Assembly (NCBI GenBank): GCA_003445895.1 | Contig: DMCD01000295.1 | Location: 1 to 8,190 of the forward strand | From: Lachnoclostridium sp. | GTDB taxonomy: Bacteria; Bacillota; Clostridia; Lachnospirales; Lachnospiraceae | DNA length: 8,190 bases | Reading direction: 5' to 3' | Shown here: positions 1 to 6,912 of the stretch, one piece after another | Position numbering within the stretch: position 1 is the stretch's first letter | Layout: each line of letters begins with the position of its first letter | The notes under the pieces: generated by a model | Database searches by the model: none | The model's input: the letters and a program-made list of their open reading frames with translations, nothing else | Told to the model about the DNA's origin: nothing | Program-made: the position numbers and the translations under genes

Positions 1-534
1 GACCAGACCGAAGCCATGACCCTGGGCACCCGGATTGTCGTCATGAAGGACGGCGTCGTCCAGCAGGTGGATACGCCGAAAAAACTGTATGCAGAACCCT
101 GCAATCAGTTTGTGGCGGGATTTATCGGCTCACCGCAGATGAATTTCATGAAGGCGGAGGTTCGGGAGGAACATGGAAAGGTCTGCCTGCAGATAGGCGA
201 GGACCGCTGCGAGCTTCCGGAACCGAAGGCGAAGGCCCTCATCGAGGGAGGATTTGTCGGCAAGACCGTGACTGCCGGCATCCGTCCCGAAGATATTACG
301 GATAACCCGGAAGAACTCCCTGCGGACTCCCGCCATGAATTTGACGCCAGAATCAATGTCTTTGAGCTGATGGGCGCCGAAGTTTTCCTGTATTTTGATT
401 ATGCCGGCACGGGAATGACCGCAAGAGTCAAACCGAACACCGAGGCAGAAAACGGAAAAACCATGCGGTTTGCCATGGATACCGGAAAAATGCATCTGTT
501 TGACCCGGAAACGGAAATTGCCATCTGTCATTAA
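1..534 (+). CDS. Carbohydrate ABC transporter ATP-binding protein, MsmX/UgpC/MalK type (5'-truncated by window)
   Basis: Cytoplasmic ATPase subunit that powers import of sugars or similar solutes through a two-permease ABC complex. The frame is open from base 1, giving 177 residues, about half of the usual 360-370. It begins at DQTEAMTLG, the residues just after the H-loop histidine of MalK-type ATPases, so the Walker A, signature and Walker B motifs lie outside the window. The VVMKDGVVQQVDTPKKLY stretch and the GFIGSPQMNF segment that follow are typical of this subfamily and lead into the C-terminal OB-fold (TOBE) regulatory domain, where GIRPEDI is recognisable. The stop is TAA at 532-534. 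MsmX-like ATPases can serve several permeases, so the substrate cannot be read from this part. The family call is firm; the exact orthologue is not. Confidence 0.93.
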   Translation, partial: DQTEAMTLGTRIVVMKDGVVQQVDTPKKLYAEPCNQFVAGFIGSPQMNFMKAEVREEHGKVCLQIGEDRCELPEPKAKALIEGGFVGKTVTAGIRPEDITDNPEELPADSRHEFDARINVFELMGAEVFLYFDYAGTGMTARVKPNTEAENGKTMRFAMDTGKMHLFDPETEIAICH

Positions 535-537
535 GGA

Positions 538-670
538 TTTTACGGTTTTGCCGGGGATTTCCCGGATATGGGCGATTTTTGCCACTAACTATTCGATAAA
601 GTAGACTTTCACGAATAGATTGCAATCGGTACCTGTTGCTCTTCTGCCCGGCAAATAACGTCTTTTACGG
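538..670. repeat. Nested inverted repeats flanked by an 8-bp direct repeat
   Basis: The gap downstream of the ABC gene (535-744) holds no convincing gene. Its first part contains an outer inverted repeat TTTGCCGGG (547-555) / CCCGGCAAA (647-655). Inside it is a 30-bp interrupted palindrome at 589-618: CTATTCG pairs with CGAATAG, then AAAGT pairs with ACTTT, separated by a two-base mismatch. A perfect GATTGCAATC palindrome adjoins at 618-627. TTTTACGG occurs on both sides (538-545 and 663-670). No T-run follows these stems, so they are not an obvious terminator. They could be a structured 3' RNA, a protein site, a decayed small element, or partly chance. Confidence 0.4.
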
Positions 671-695
671 ACAATTTCCCTTTATAAAGACTTCA

Positions 696-735
696 AAACG
701 CCGTCTGCGGTTTATTCTGCAGACGGCGTTTCTTT
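696..735. terminator. Bidirectional intrinsic terminator between the ABC gene and tetR
   Basis: A perfect 13-bp inverted repeat pairs AAACGCCGTCTGC (696-708) with its complement (719-731) around a 10-base loop. On the + strand the stem runs out into a T-rich tail (729-735). On the - strand it is followed by TTTTGAAG. It lies between two convergent genes and 14 bases beyond the tetR stop codon, as expected for a shared terminator. Confidence 0.85.
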
Positions 736-744
736 GTACATTGG

Positions 745-1320
745 TTATGCGATGCTCATGAATATTGCAGCCATTTCTTCCGGCGTTTCCCGGTATCCGT
801 GCTTTACCCAGCTGTTGAACAGACCAAACAGTCCGTAGGCGTAATAATTACGGATATATTCGGCCTTATGCTGATCTTTGCCGGATTCGCAATTCTTTGA
901 GGCGTCTAAGGCATTTTCCCGGCTGTTTTCATCATCCGAAGCCTCCGGCAGGTCGTAGCTCCTTATAACCTCCAGAAAGGCGTTCAGGAAGGCTTCCTGG
1001 CGTCCACGCATGTATACAAGGTCAATGGTGTCCCGTACCTCCAGACAGAAGGAAAAGTACTTTCCTGCGGCGTAATCACGGGCCCGGAGGTCCACCTGAC
1101 CGTTTTTCTCCGTGTATCGTTCCCACAGCTTGCGGAATTTCCAGGAAAGCACCTCATCCTTTGATTTAAAATAACGAAAGTAAGTAACTCTTCCCACATC
1201 GGCTCTGGCTGTCATCTCTTCAATGGAGATTTTTTCCAGAGGCTTTTCCCTCATCAGGTCCAGAAGGGCATCTCCCATGCTCTCCTTCAGCATTTCTGTC
1301 GTTTCTCTGCGTCGTCTCAT
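745..1320 (-). CDS. TetR/AcrR-family transcriptional regulator
   Basis: Predicted ligand-responsive repressor of 191 residues, a normal length for TetR proteins. The N-terminal helix-turn-helix covers about residues 12-58: LLDLMREKPLEKISIEEM, then ARADVGRVTYFRYFKSKDEVL, the classic second and third helices with the YFRYFKSK signature. The rest is helical and variable, as expected for a ligand-binding and dimerisation domain. The reading frame extends upstream to 1464, but the start at 1320 is chosen because AGGAG (1326-1330 on the complement) lies five bases before it and the upstream extension does not resemble TetR. It is divergent from the large acyl-transfer enzyme, and the shared region carries repeated palindromes, so it probably represses that gene and itself. 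The ligand is unknown; a fatty acid, acyl-CoA or the enzyme product would fit. Confidence 0.93.
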   Translation of the reverse strand: MRRRRETTEMLKESMGDALLDLMREKPLEKISIEEMTARADVGRVTYFRYFKSKDEVLSWKFRKLWERYTEKNGQVDLRARDYAAGKYFSFCLEVRDTIDLVYMRGRQEAFLNAFLEVIRSYDLPEASDDENSRENALDASKNCESGKDQHKAEYIRNYYAYGLFGLFNSWVKHGYRETPEEMAAIFMSIA

Positions 1321-1353
1321 CTGCTCTCCTATTTGATACATTTTTAACAAATC

Positions 1354-1366
1354 GTATCTTTGATAC
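1354..1366. promoter_or_regulatory. tetR-proximal palindrome GTATC-N3-GATAC
   Basis: GTATC (1354-1358) and GATAC (1362-1366) form an inverted pair about 40 bases upstream of the tetR start, with another single GATAC at 1335-1339 next to the tetR ribosome binding site. They share the pentamer of the main operator cluster but have a different spacing and arm order, so they may be weaker or half sites used for autoregulation. Confidence 0.4.
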
Positions 1367-1414
1367 CCTGCATTGTGTTTTGTACCACTTGCTGCCATAT
1401 GCTTGCTTTTTCCG

Positions 1415-1444
1415 GTATAAGTGATACTATAGTATCCGTTGCAA
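1415..1444 (-). promoter_or_regulatory. Possible tetR promoter overlapping the perfect operator
   Basis: On the complementary strand TTGCAA (1439-1444) is followed after 18 bases by TTATAC (1415-1420), a moderate match to a sigma-A promoter. The perfect 14-bp palindrome lies wholly in the spacer, which would give direct steric autorepression. TTGCAA is self-complementary and could also serve the opposite direction, with TATACT at 1465-1470 as the -10, but that spacing (20) is too long to be convincing. Confidence 0.35.
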
Positions 1445-1485
1445 AAATGATATACATGTATCAATATACTACTGTATCACGATAC
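1423..1485. promoter_or_regulatory. Operator cluster: three GATAC-N4-GTATC sites plus one half site
   Basis: A perfect 14-bp palindrome GATACTATAGTATC lies at 1423-1436. The same pattern recurs at 1449-1462 (GATAT-N4-GTATC, one mismatch) and at 1465-1478 (TATAC-N4-GTATC, one mismatch), followed by a further GATAC at 1481-1485. The cluster sits 39-100 bases upstream of the large gene's start and covers its likely promoter. Size, symmetry and position fit binding sites for the divergent TetR protein. The assignment to that protein is inference. Confidence 0.7.
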
Positions 1486-1508
1486 TACCATTTCAAAGCA
1501 CCACCGTC

Positions 1509-1515
1509 AAGGAGG
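1509..1515 (+). promoter_or_regulatory. Strong ribosome binding site of the large enzyme gene
   Basis: AAGGAGG, a near-complete anti-16S match, lies eight bases before the ATG at 1524. It fixes the start of the 1217-residue protein and suggests efficient translation once transcribed. Confidence 0.9.
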
Positions 1516-1523
1516 TTTTTTAT

Positions 1524-4500
1524 ATGCTTTCACTGGAAAATACACATACGATAGCAGATCTGGTTCGAAATGCCTGTGAGGACTACGCCGACCGTGTATT
1601 CCTGCGCTATGAGCGCAATGACTCCATATATGATGTCACATACCGGCATCTGGCCGGCGAATGCCGCGCCTTTGCAGAATGGGCCAAGGACCGGAAGAAC
1701 GAGCTCGGACACCCGCTGAAGGCCGGGCTTCTGGGAAGTGCCAGCTCCCACTATATCGCTCTTATGCTGGGGCTTATGGCCGGCGGTGCCGTAGCTGTTC
1801 CGCTGGATATCCAGCTGGATTTTGAAACCCTGGCGGATAATCTGAACCGTTCGGACGTGGACGTCCTCTTCTATGACTGGGATTATGAAAGCCGTATCCG
1901 GGGTATCGGAGAACGCTGTCCGAAGCTTTCGGAGATTCGCTGCCTTCAGCAGGGAAAAAATGTCCTCTGTTCCGAGGATATTCTGGTTAACTACCTGGAC
2001 GCACCCTATAAGAAAGCAGATATCCGGCCCGGGGACCTGGCCATGATCCTCTTTACATCCGGCACCACCGGCAAGGGCAAGGGCGTCATGCTCTCCCACC
2101 GGAACCTGATTGACAACACGTTTAACTATGAGGAGCCGGAAGGGGCGGACAAAGATACCTGCCTCAACGTGCTCCCGATCCATCATGTATTCTGCATTAC
2201 CTGTGATATTCTGACAACAGCCCGTTACGGCGGGAATGTGGCGCTGAATCCGGAGATCGCAAAGATAAGCCGGAGCATTCAGCACTTCCAGCCCACGGTC
2301 ATCCGCATGGTACCCATGATGGCGAAGGCGCTGTACAACCGGATTCAGAGCGTATCCGCTGCAAATCCCGGGATGACCTGCAAAGAGGCGGCAAGACAGG
2401 TGCTGGGACATCGCCTGAAGCGCATCGTATGCGGCGGCGGTTATCTCACCCCGGAGCTTGCAGAGCGCTATCTTGCCCTGGGAATCCCGATTGCACAGGG
2501 CTACGGCATGTCCGAATGCGCACCCAAAATATCAGTTCCGGACTGGTCCAGAACCGACAAGGCCGATTCCGTCGGACGCCTGGTGGACCGGTGTCAGGTT
2601 CGTATCGTGGACGGGGAAATCCAGGTAAAGAGCCCCTCTGTCATGATGGGATATTATAATGATCCCGAGAATACCCGGGCTGCCCTTACCGACGACGGAT
2701 GGCTTCGGACCGGCGATCTCGGCCGGCTGGATGACGAGAACTTCCTCTATCTCACCGGCCGCAAGAAGAACCTGATTATTCTTGCCAACGGCGAAAATGT
2801 GGCGCCGGAGGAGCTGGAAAACAAATTCGTGGACGAGCCCCTGACCGAGGATGTGCTGATCTACGGCGCCGATGATATGATCTGCGCGGAGATCTATCCG
2901 AACTACAAATATGCGGATGATGAGGGGATCCGGGATGTGAAGAATGCCGTGGAGGAACTGGTGCAGAAGGTCAATGCTGCTCTTCCCGGATTCAAGCGGA
3001 TACTCCGGGTTCACGTGCGGAAAAAGCCCTTCAAAAAGACCTCCTCGAAAAAGATTATCCGGGCGGCCTTCTTCGAAGAACTGAAGCAGAAAAAGGAAGC
3101 CGAGAATACAAAGAAGCTTCCGGAAAATGAGATTCAGAATACCATTTACGAGCTGGCGGCAGCCCAGCTGGGTCACCGGGACTTCGGCACGGATACGGAT
3201 CTCGGGGAGGCGGGACTGGATTCCCTCGGATGTGTGATGCTGCTCTCCACCCTCTATGAGGGCCTGCAGCTCTCTCTGACCCTGGATGACCTGATGCAGC
3301 ACCGTTCTGTGCTGGCCCTGGAAGCCCTGTACAATGAAAGAAAGAATGCGGAGACGCCGGATTATTCACCGAGAAGCATTTATCCTCTCACCACCGTCCA
3401 GCTGTACTTTGCCTATGTGATGCGGGGCAATACCACCTCCAATCTCCCCTTCTGCTGGAAGCTGGATGAGGATGTGGATACGGATCGGCTGATTCGGTCG
3501 GTGAAAGCCCTGTTCGAGCTGCATCCGGAGATGAAGGATATCATTCAGCAGGATACCGACGGCGTATACAAAAACTTCCGGGATGACAGCCGCCCGGTGG
3601 AGATTCCGGTCATTGATATGAGTGAAAAGGAATGGCAGGAAACCTTCCAGTCGATGGTTGCGCCCTTTATGTACACACCGGGCGAGCTTCTGTATCATAT
3701 CGGCATTTACCGTACGGAGGTTAACCGCTACTTCTTCTTCGATCTGGCCCACGCTCTGGGCGACGGCATGAGCCTGAACGTGATTTTTGAGGATCTGAAC
3801 CGGCTGTATGCGGAGGATCGCCCTGAAGATGTAAAGCCGGAGAAATATACCTTCTATGAGTATATTCTCGATGAGCAGGCCAAAGACCAGGCCGGCCTGC
3901 GGCAGAAAAACATAGAGTATTATACCGATTTGATGAAGAATTTCCGTGTCCGGAAAAGTATTCTTACGAGAAGGGACTGCTATGATCTGGAGAATGGGCG
4001 GAATGCAACCCTGCGGAATCACTTTTATCAGCTGAGCCGCAGCCGTCTTCAGGGATACTGCCAGAAGTTCGGCGTATCGGAAAATGTCGTCTTCCTGACA
4101 GCATTCAATTACTGCATCGGTCTCTTCAGCAATGAGACAGATACGGTCAGCTCCAGCATTCACAGCGGCCGCACGGACAGCCGCTGGAACCGGCTGGTGG
4201 GACCGCTGTTTCGGACCTACTTCTACCGTCAGACCGAAAGGCCTCATGAGAAGGTATCGGACCTCCTGAAACGCGCCGGAGATCAGATCCTTCAAACCAT
4301 GCGCTGCTACATCTCCACCCAGCATCCGGATGAGATGTTTTTCCAGTACCAGGGAGACATCCTGAATATTGATTCCATCGGCGGACGGCCTGCGGCAAAA
4401 CAGCCCATCCATCTGGATTCCCTGCCCTTCCATCTGATGATTATGTGTGACTGGCGCGGATACTATTACGAGCTAAGGTACTGGGAGAACCGGTTCGACC

Positions 4501-5177
4501 GGGAACAGCTGGAGGTTTTCATGACAGCCTATGAGGCCGTGGTGATGGCCATGATGCAGGTAAATTCCGTGGACGAGATACGCCAGAAGCTTCCGGAAAC
4601 CATCTATCCGAAGCACTACGAGCTCCGGAAGGGAGAACTGGAGCGCGCCCTCTCGGTGGTCAGGAAAAACCGGCTCATGCCGGAGATTCCGGAGGACTAT
4701 CGGCTGAAGGTTTATGTGCTGGATGAGACCCTGCAGAAGAAGCCCTTCGGCGCCTGGGGACGTCTGTATATCCGGGATCAGGAATTCCCGGATATGACAG
4801 CCTCCTATAAGAATCCCTTCGGGGAAGGCAGAATCTGTGAGACACCTTATACGGCAAGGATTCTTCCGGACGGTTCCCTGGACCTCCTGGAACACAGCGG
4901 CCGCACCATCATGGCCGAGCGGACCATGGGCCGTTCCTTCCCGAATCTCTATGCGATGGAACAGGCACTCCTCACCTGTCCCGGCGTAACATCTGCGGAA
5001 TGCTTTGTCAGCTACGGCGGGAACAACGCGCTGCAGCTCACGGCAGAGCTCGAACTTGACGATGCGGCCAAACAAGAAATGTATACAGCGGAGTCGGTCA
5101 GCGCGTTCCTTACGGAAAAGCTGAACCACCCCTGTGAGGTACAGTCCGTTCATCTGCGGACGGACGCTGTCCGGTAA
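1524..5177 (+). CDS. NRPS-like multidomain enzyme: acyl-adenylation, carrier, condensation, degenerate adenylation remnant
   Basis: Predicted cytoplasmic enzyme that activates a carboxylate with ATP, loads it on its own carrier and transfers it to an acceptor. The AMP-binding domain (about 1-520) has the phosphate loop LFTSGTTGKGKG (176-187), YGMSE (327-331), GWLRTGD with Asp398, GRKKN (412-416) and the C-terminal KTSSKKI with candidate catalytic Lys510. LPIHHVF at the substrate region and the clostridial long-chain acyl-CoA-ligase look point to a fatty or other organic acid, not an amino acid. A carrier domain (about 533-605) has GLDSLG with the phosphopantetheine Ser567. A condensation-like domain (about 619-1030) has HALGDG with His743, Asp747 and Gly748, and a second conserved block around 881-902 (SGR...VGPLFRTYFYR). 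Residues about 1060-1217 resemble the late part of an adenylation domain without its catalytic residues. There is no thioesterase or reductase. Its strong ribosome binding site and divergent regulator suggest a single-gene, dedicated-repressor unit. The product is unknown. Confidence 0.88.
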   Translation: MLSLENTHTIADLVRNACEDYADRVFLRYERNDSIYDVTYRHLAGECRAFAEWAKDRKNELGHPLKAGLLGSASSHYIALMLGLMAGGAVAVPLDIQLDFETLADNLNRSDVDVLFYDWDYESRIRGIGERCPKLSEIRCLQQGKNVLCSEDILVNYLDAPYKKADIRPGDLAMILFTSGTTGKGKGVMLSHRNLIDNTFNYEEPEGADKDTCLNVLPIHHVFCITCDILTTARYGGNVALNPEIAKISRSIQHFQPTVIRMVPMMAKALYNRIQSVSAANPGMTCKEAARQVLGHRLKRIVCGGGYLTPELAERYLALGIPIAQGYGMSECAPKISVPDWSRTDKADSVGRLVDRCQVRIVDGEIQVKSPSVMMGYYNDPENTRAALTDDGWLRTGDLGRLDDENFLYLTGRKKNLIILANGENVAPEELENKFVDEPLTEDVLIYGADDMICAEIYPNYKYADDEGIRDVKNAVEELVQKVNAALPGFKRILRVHVRKKPFKKTSSKKIIRAAFFEELKQKKEAENTKKLPENEIQNTIYELAAAQLGHRDFGTDTDLGEAGLDSLGCVMLLSTLYEGLQLSLTLDDLMQHRSVLALEALYNERKNAETPDYSPRSIYPLTTVQLYFAYVMRGNTTSNLPFCWKLDEDVDTDRLIRSVKALFELHPEMKDIIQQDTDGVYKNFRDDSRPVEIPVIDMSEKEWQETFQSMVAPFMYTPGELLYHIGIYRTEVNRYFFFDLAHALGDGMSLNVIFEDLNRLYAEDRPEDVKPEKYTFYEYILDEQAKDQAGLRQKNIEYYTDLMKNFRVRKSILTRRDCYDLENGRNATLRNHFYQLSRSRLQGYCQKFGVSENVVFLTAFNYCIGLFSNETDTVSSSIHSGRTDSRWNRLVGPLFRTYFYRQTERPHEKVSDLLKRAGDQILQTMRCYISTQHPDEMFFQYQGDILNIDSIGGRPAAKQPIHLDSLPFHLMIMCDWRGYYYELRYWENRFDREQLEVFMTAYEAVVMAMMQVNSVDEIRQKLPETIYPKHYELRKGELERALSVVRKNRLMPEIPEDYRLKVYVLDETLQKKPFGAWGRLYIRDQEFPDMTASYKNPFGEGRICETPYTARILPDGSLDLLEHSGRTIMAERTMGRSFPNLYAMEQALLTCPGVTSAECFVSYGGNNALQLTAELELDDAAKQEMYTAESVSAFLTEKLNHPCEVQSVHLRTDAVR

Positions 5178-6851
5178 TCAGTCTTCATCATTATACAGCC
5201 AGAGGGCGCCTTTGGAAGGATCGCCAGCGCCCTTCCGATACTGCCGGAGTATCCCGTCCGCGGGATGGTCCGGCTTTTTGACATGAGACAGCCTCTCTTT
5301 TATGACCTCATCCGGCACATCCAGGTGAATGATGCGGTTTTTCAGGTCGATGGTAATGATATCTCCGTTCTCCACCGCGGCCAGCGGTCCGCCCTCCCAG
5401 GCCTCCGGGGAAATGTGGCCGACACACGGTCCGCGGGTGGCGCCGGAGAATCTTCCGTCGGTGATCATGGCGGTTGTTTTATGAAGTCCCATGCCGACCA
5501 GCATGGCGGCGGGGATGGAAAGCTCCCGCATGCCGGGACCGCCCTTCGGCCCCTCGTAGCGCACCACAAGCACGCTGCCGGGCTTTACGGCACCGGATTG
5601 CAGATGATCTCTCACCTCTTCCTCCGAGTCAAATACGACGGCAGGACCGGTATGACAGAACATCTCCGGCTCTACCCCGCTCTGCTTTACCACACAGCCG
5701 CCTGGAGCAAGATTGCCGTGGAGAACGGCAAAGCACCCTTCGGGATACAGCGGGTCATCGACGGTATGAATTACCTCCCGGTTGATCGGGAAGTCAAAGC
5801 GGTCGAGATAATCCCGGAGCGTTGTTCCGAATACCATGGGCACATCCAGGTCCAGGTAATCCCGAATGGATAAGAGGGTTGCCCCCACGCCGCCGGCAAG
5901 GTGCCAGTCATTCAGATTGTATCTGGACGAGGGCTTGAACTTTGCAATCAGAGGAACATCCTTCTGGATGGCATCAAAGTCGGACAGATTGATATTAAGG
6001 CCCAGTACCTTAGAGATAGCCATGACGTGCATCACCGCGTTTGTGGAGCCGCCGGTGGCCGCAATATGACGGATTCCGTTCTTGATGGATGCTTCCGTCA
6101 TGAACTCATGGGACGTCCGGCCTTGCCGGGTCAGCTCCACAATCCGCTCTCCCACATTCCGCGCCATCTTTGTCTTGGCCGCGGAGGCGCTTAGCATGGT
6201 GGTGCTGCCGATGGGAGCCAGGCCGATGGCCTCAGCGAAGACACCCATGGTATTGGCGGTACCGTACATGGAACAGGTGCCGCAGGAGGCACACATATTG
6301 CTGCGGTATCTGGAAAATGTCTCCGCCGAAATCTTTCCGGATGTGACGCTTCCCATGGATTCCTTCAGGTCACAGGTAACCCATGTCGCCTTATCATAGG
6401 GATCTTCATAGGGAAGCATGGCGCCGGCCGTGATAAACACGGAGGGCTTGTTCAGCGCCGCGCAGGCCATGAGCATGCCGGGAACAATCTTATCGCAGGA
6501 GCACAGGAAGACAAGTCCGTCATATCCCTGGGAATTAACCATCGCCTCGATGGAGGCGGCGATCAGGTCCCGCTGGGGGAGAATATAGTGCATGCCGAAG
6601 CCCTGTCCGTGGGCGTCGCAGGGACTGGGCACGGTAAACTCCACCGGTGTGCCGCCGGCAGCCCAGATTCCCGACTTGATGATTCCGGCCATTTCCTTAA
6701 AGGGCTTATGCCCCGGATTGCCGTCACTCCAGGAGTTGACGACGCCGATGACCGGATTGGCCAGATCCCTCATCCGGTATCCGGCAGATTCCATAAGGCC
6801 CACATAATAGGCCTCGGTAACCTCTTCTTTGTGGTTTCCCCGTATCTCCAT
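5178..6851 (-). CDS. ilvD: IlvD/Edd-family Fe-S dehydratase (dihydroxy-acid dehydratase-like)
   Basis: Family enzymes dehydrate 2,3-dihydroxy acids: dihydroxy-isovalerate in valine/isoleucine synthesis, or sugar acids. The protein has 557 residues, the usual family length. Family marks include [10 protein letters not shown] near the N-terminus, [12 protein letters not shown] with Cys119, [12 protein letters not shown] with Cys193, and GGSTNAVMH later on. At the position where [2Fe-2S] members have a cysteine (as in TPCN) it has NPGH (45-48), as in the E. coli-type enzyme, which suggests an oxygen-labile [4Fe-4S] cluster. The usual CDGIAMGH segment is altered to [10 protein letters not shown] (78-87), so substrate may differ and the ilvD symbol is provisional. 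ATG at 6851 is preferred over an upstream TTG (6866) because AAAGGAG lies five bases before it. No other branched-chain amino acid genes are nearby. Its stop touches that of the convergent large gene. Confidence 0.85.
   Translation of the reverse strand: MEIRGNHKEEVTEAYYVGLMESAGYRMRDLANPVIGVVNSWSDGNPGHKPFKEMAGIIKSGIWAAGGTPVEFTVPSPCDAHGQGFGMHYILPQRDLIAASIEAMVNSQGYDGLVFLCSCDKIVPGMLMACAALNKPSVFITAGAMLPYEDPYDKATWVTCDLKESMGSVTSGKISAETFSRYRSNMCASCGTCSMYGTANTMGVFAEAIGLAPIGSTTMLSASAAKTKMARNVGERIVELTRQGRTSHEFMTEASIKNGIRHIAATGGSTNAVMHVMAISKVLGLNINLSDFDAIQKDVPLIAKFKPSSRYNLNDWHLAGGVGATLLSIRDYLDLDVPMVFGTTLRDYLDRFDFPINREVIHTVDDPLYPEGCFAVLHGNLAPGGCVVKQSGVEPEMFCHTGPAVVFDSEEEVRDHLQSGAVKPGSVLVVRYEGPKGGPGMRELSIPAAMLVGMGLHKTTAMITDGRFSGATRGPCVGHISPEAWEGGPLAAVENGDIITIDLKNRIIHLDVPDEVIKERLSHVKKPDHPADGILRQYRKGAGDPSKGALWLYNDED
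5243..5279 (+). terminator. Intrinsic terminator for the large enzyme gene, embedded in the dehydratase coding end
   Basis: GCCGGA (5243-5248) pairs with TCCGGC (5269-5274), and ATCCCG (5251-5256) pairs with CGGGAT (5261-5266) around a four-base loop. Only a two-base internal bulge interrupts the 12 perfect pairs. Five T residues follow at once (5275-5279). The T-tract is present only in the + direction, so it would stop transcripts from the large gene 65-100 bases past its stop codon and not those of the dehydratase. Confidence 0.65.
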
Positions 6852-6856
6852 AGATA

Positions 6857-6863
6857 CTCCTTT
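6857..6863 (-). promoter_or_regulatory. Ribosome binding site that fixes the dehydratase start
   Basis: On the complement AAAGGAG lies five bases before the ATG at 6851. A TTG codon at 6866 in the same frame would place this site inside the coding region, so the downstream ATG is the better start. It directly adjoins the T-tract of the upstream terminator hairpin. Confidence 0.8.
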
Positions 6864-6864
6864 C

Positions 6865-6895
6865 AAAAAAGCGGCTTCCGTGAAGCCGCTTTTTT
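6865..6895. terminator. Bidirectional terminator hairpin immediately upstream of the dehydratase
   Basis: AAAAAAGCGGCTTC (6865-6878) is perfectly complementary to GAAGCCGCTTTTTT (6882-6895) around a three-base loop. On the - strand it ends transcripts of the GNAT gene with a TTTTTT tract that stops only two bases short of the dehydratase Shine-Dalgarno. It is symmetric and could act in both directions. Since only 61 bases separate the GNAT stop from the dehydratase start, it may act as an attenuator in the dehydratase leader. Confidence 0.85.
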
Positions 6896-6912
6896 CTGTT
6901 GCTATTAACTTT

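Noticed and set aside
551..565. CCGGG/CCCGG hairpin as terminator of the ABC gene
   Set aside because: Five pairs with no following T-run; the perfect 13-bp hairpin at 696-731 is far better.
1321..1464. 48-codon N-terminal extension of the TetR protein
   Set aside because: It overlaps the operator cluster and promoter region, does not resemble TetR proteins, and a good AGGAG site precedes the ATG at 1320.
3366..4433. Long - strand open frame of 355 codons opposite the condensation domain
   Set aside because: It lies wholly in the antisense of a clearly homologous coding region, has no recognisable domain or ribosome binding site, and is a codon-bias shadow. The same holds for the - strand frames at 1530-2411, 2532-3302 and 4473-5153.
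5161..5173. Short hairpin CGGAC-N3-GTCCG as a dehydratase terminator
   Set aside because: Only five pairs and no T-tract in the - strand direction; it is within the large gene's coding end and probably incidental.
6852..6866. Five-codon N-terminal extension of the dehydratase from a TTG codon
   Set aside because: The extension would encode the Shine-Dalgarno AAAGGAG itself; the ATG at 6851 is correctly spaced from it.
6851..6912. T-box or other amino-acid riboswitch in front of the dehydratase
   Set aside because: The gap is only about 60 bases, with no T-box sequence or specifier stem; only a terminator hairpin is present.
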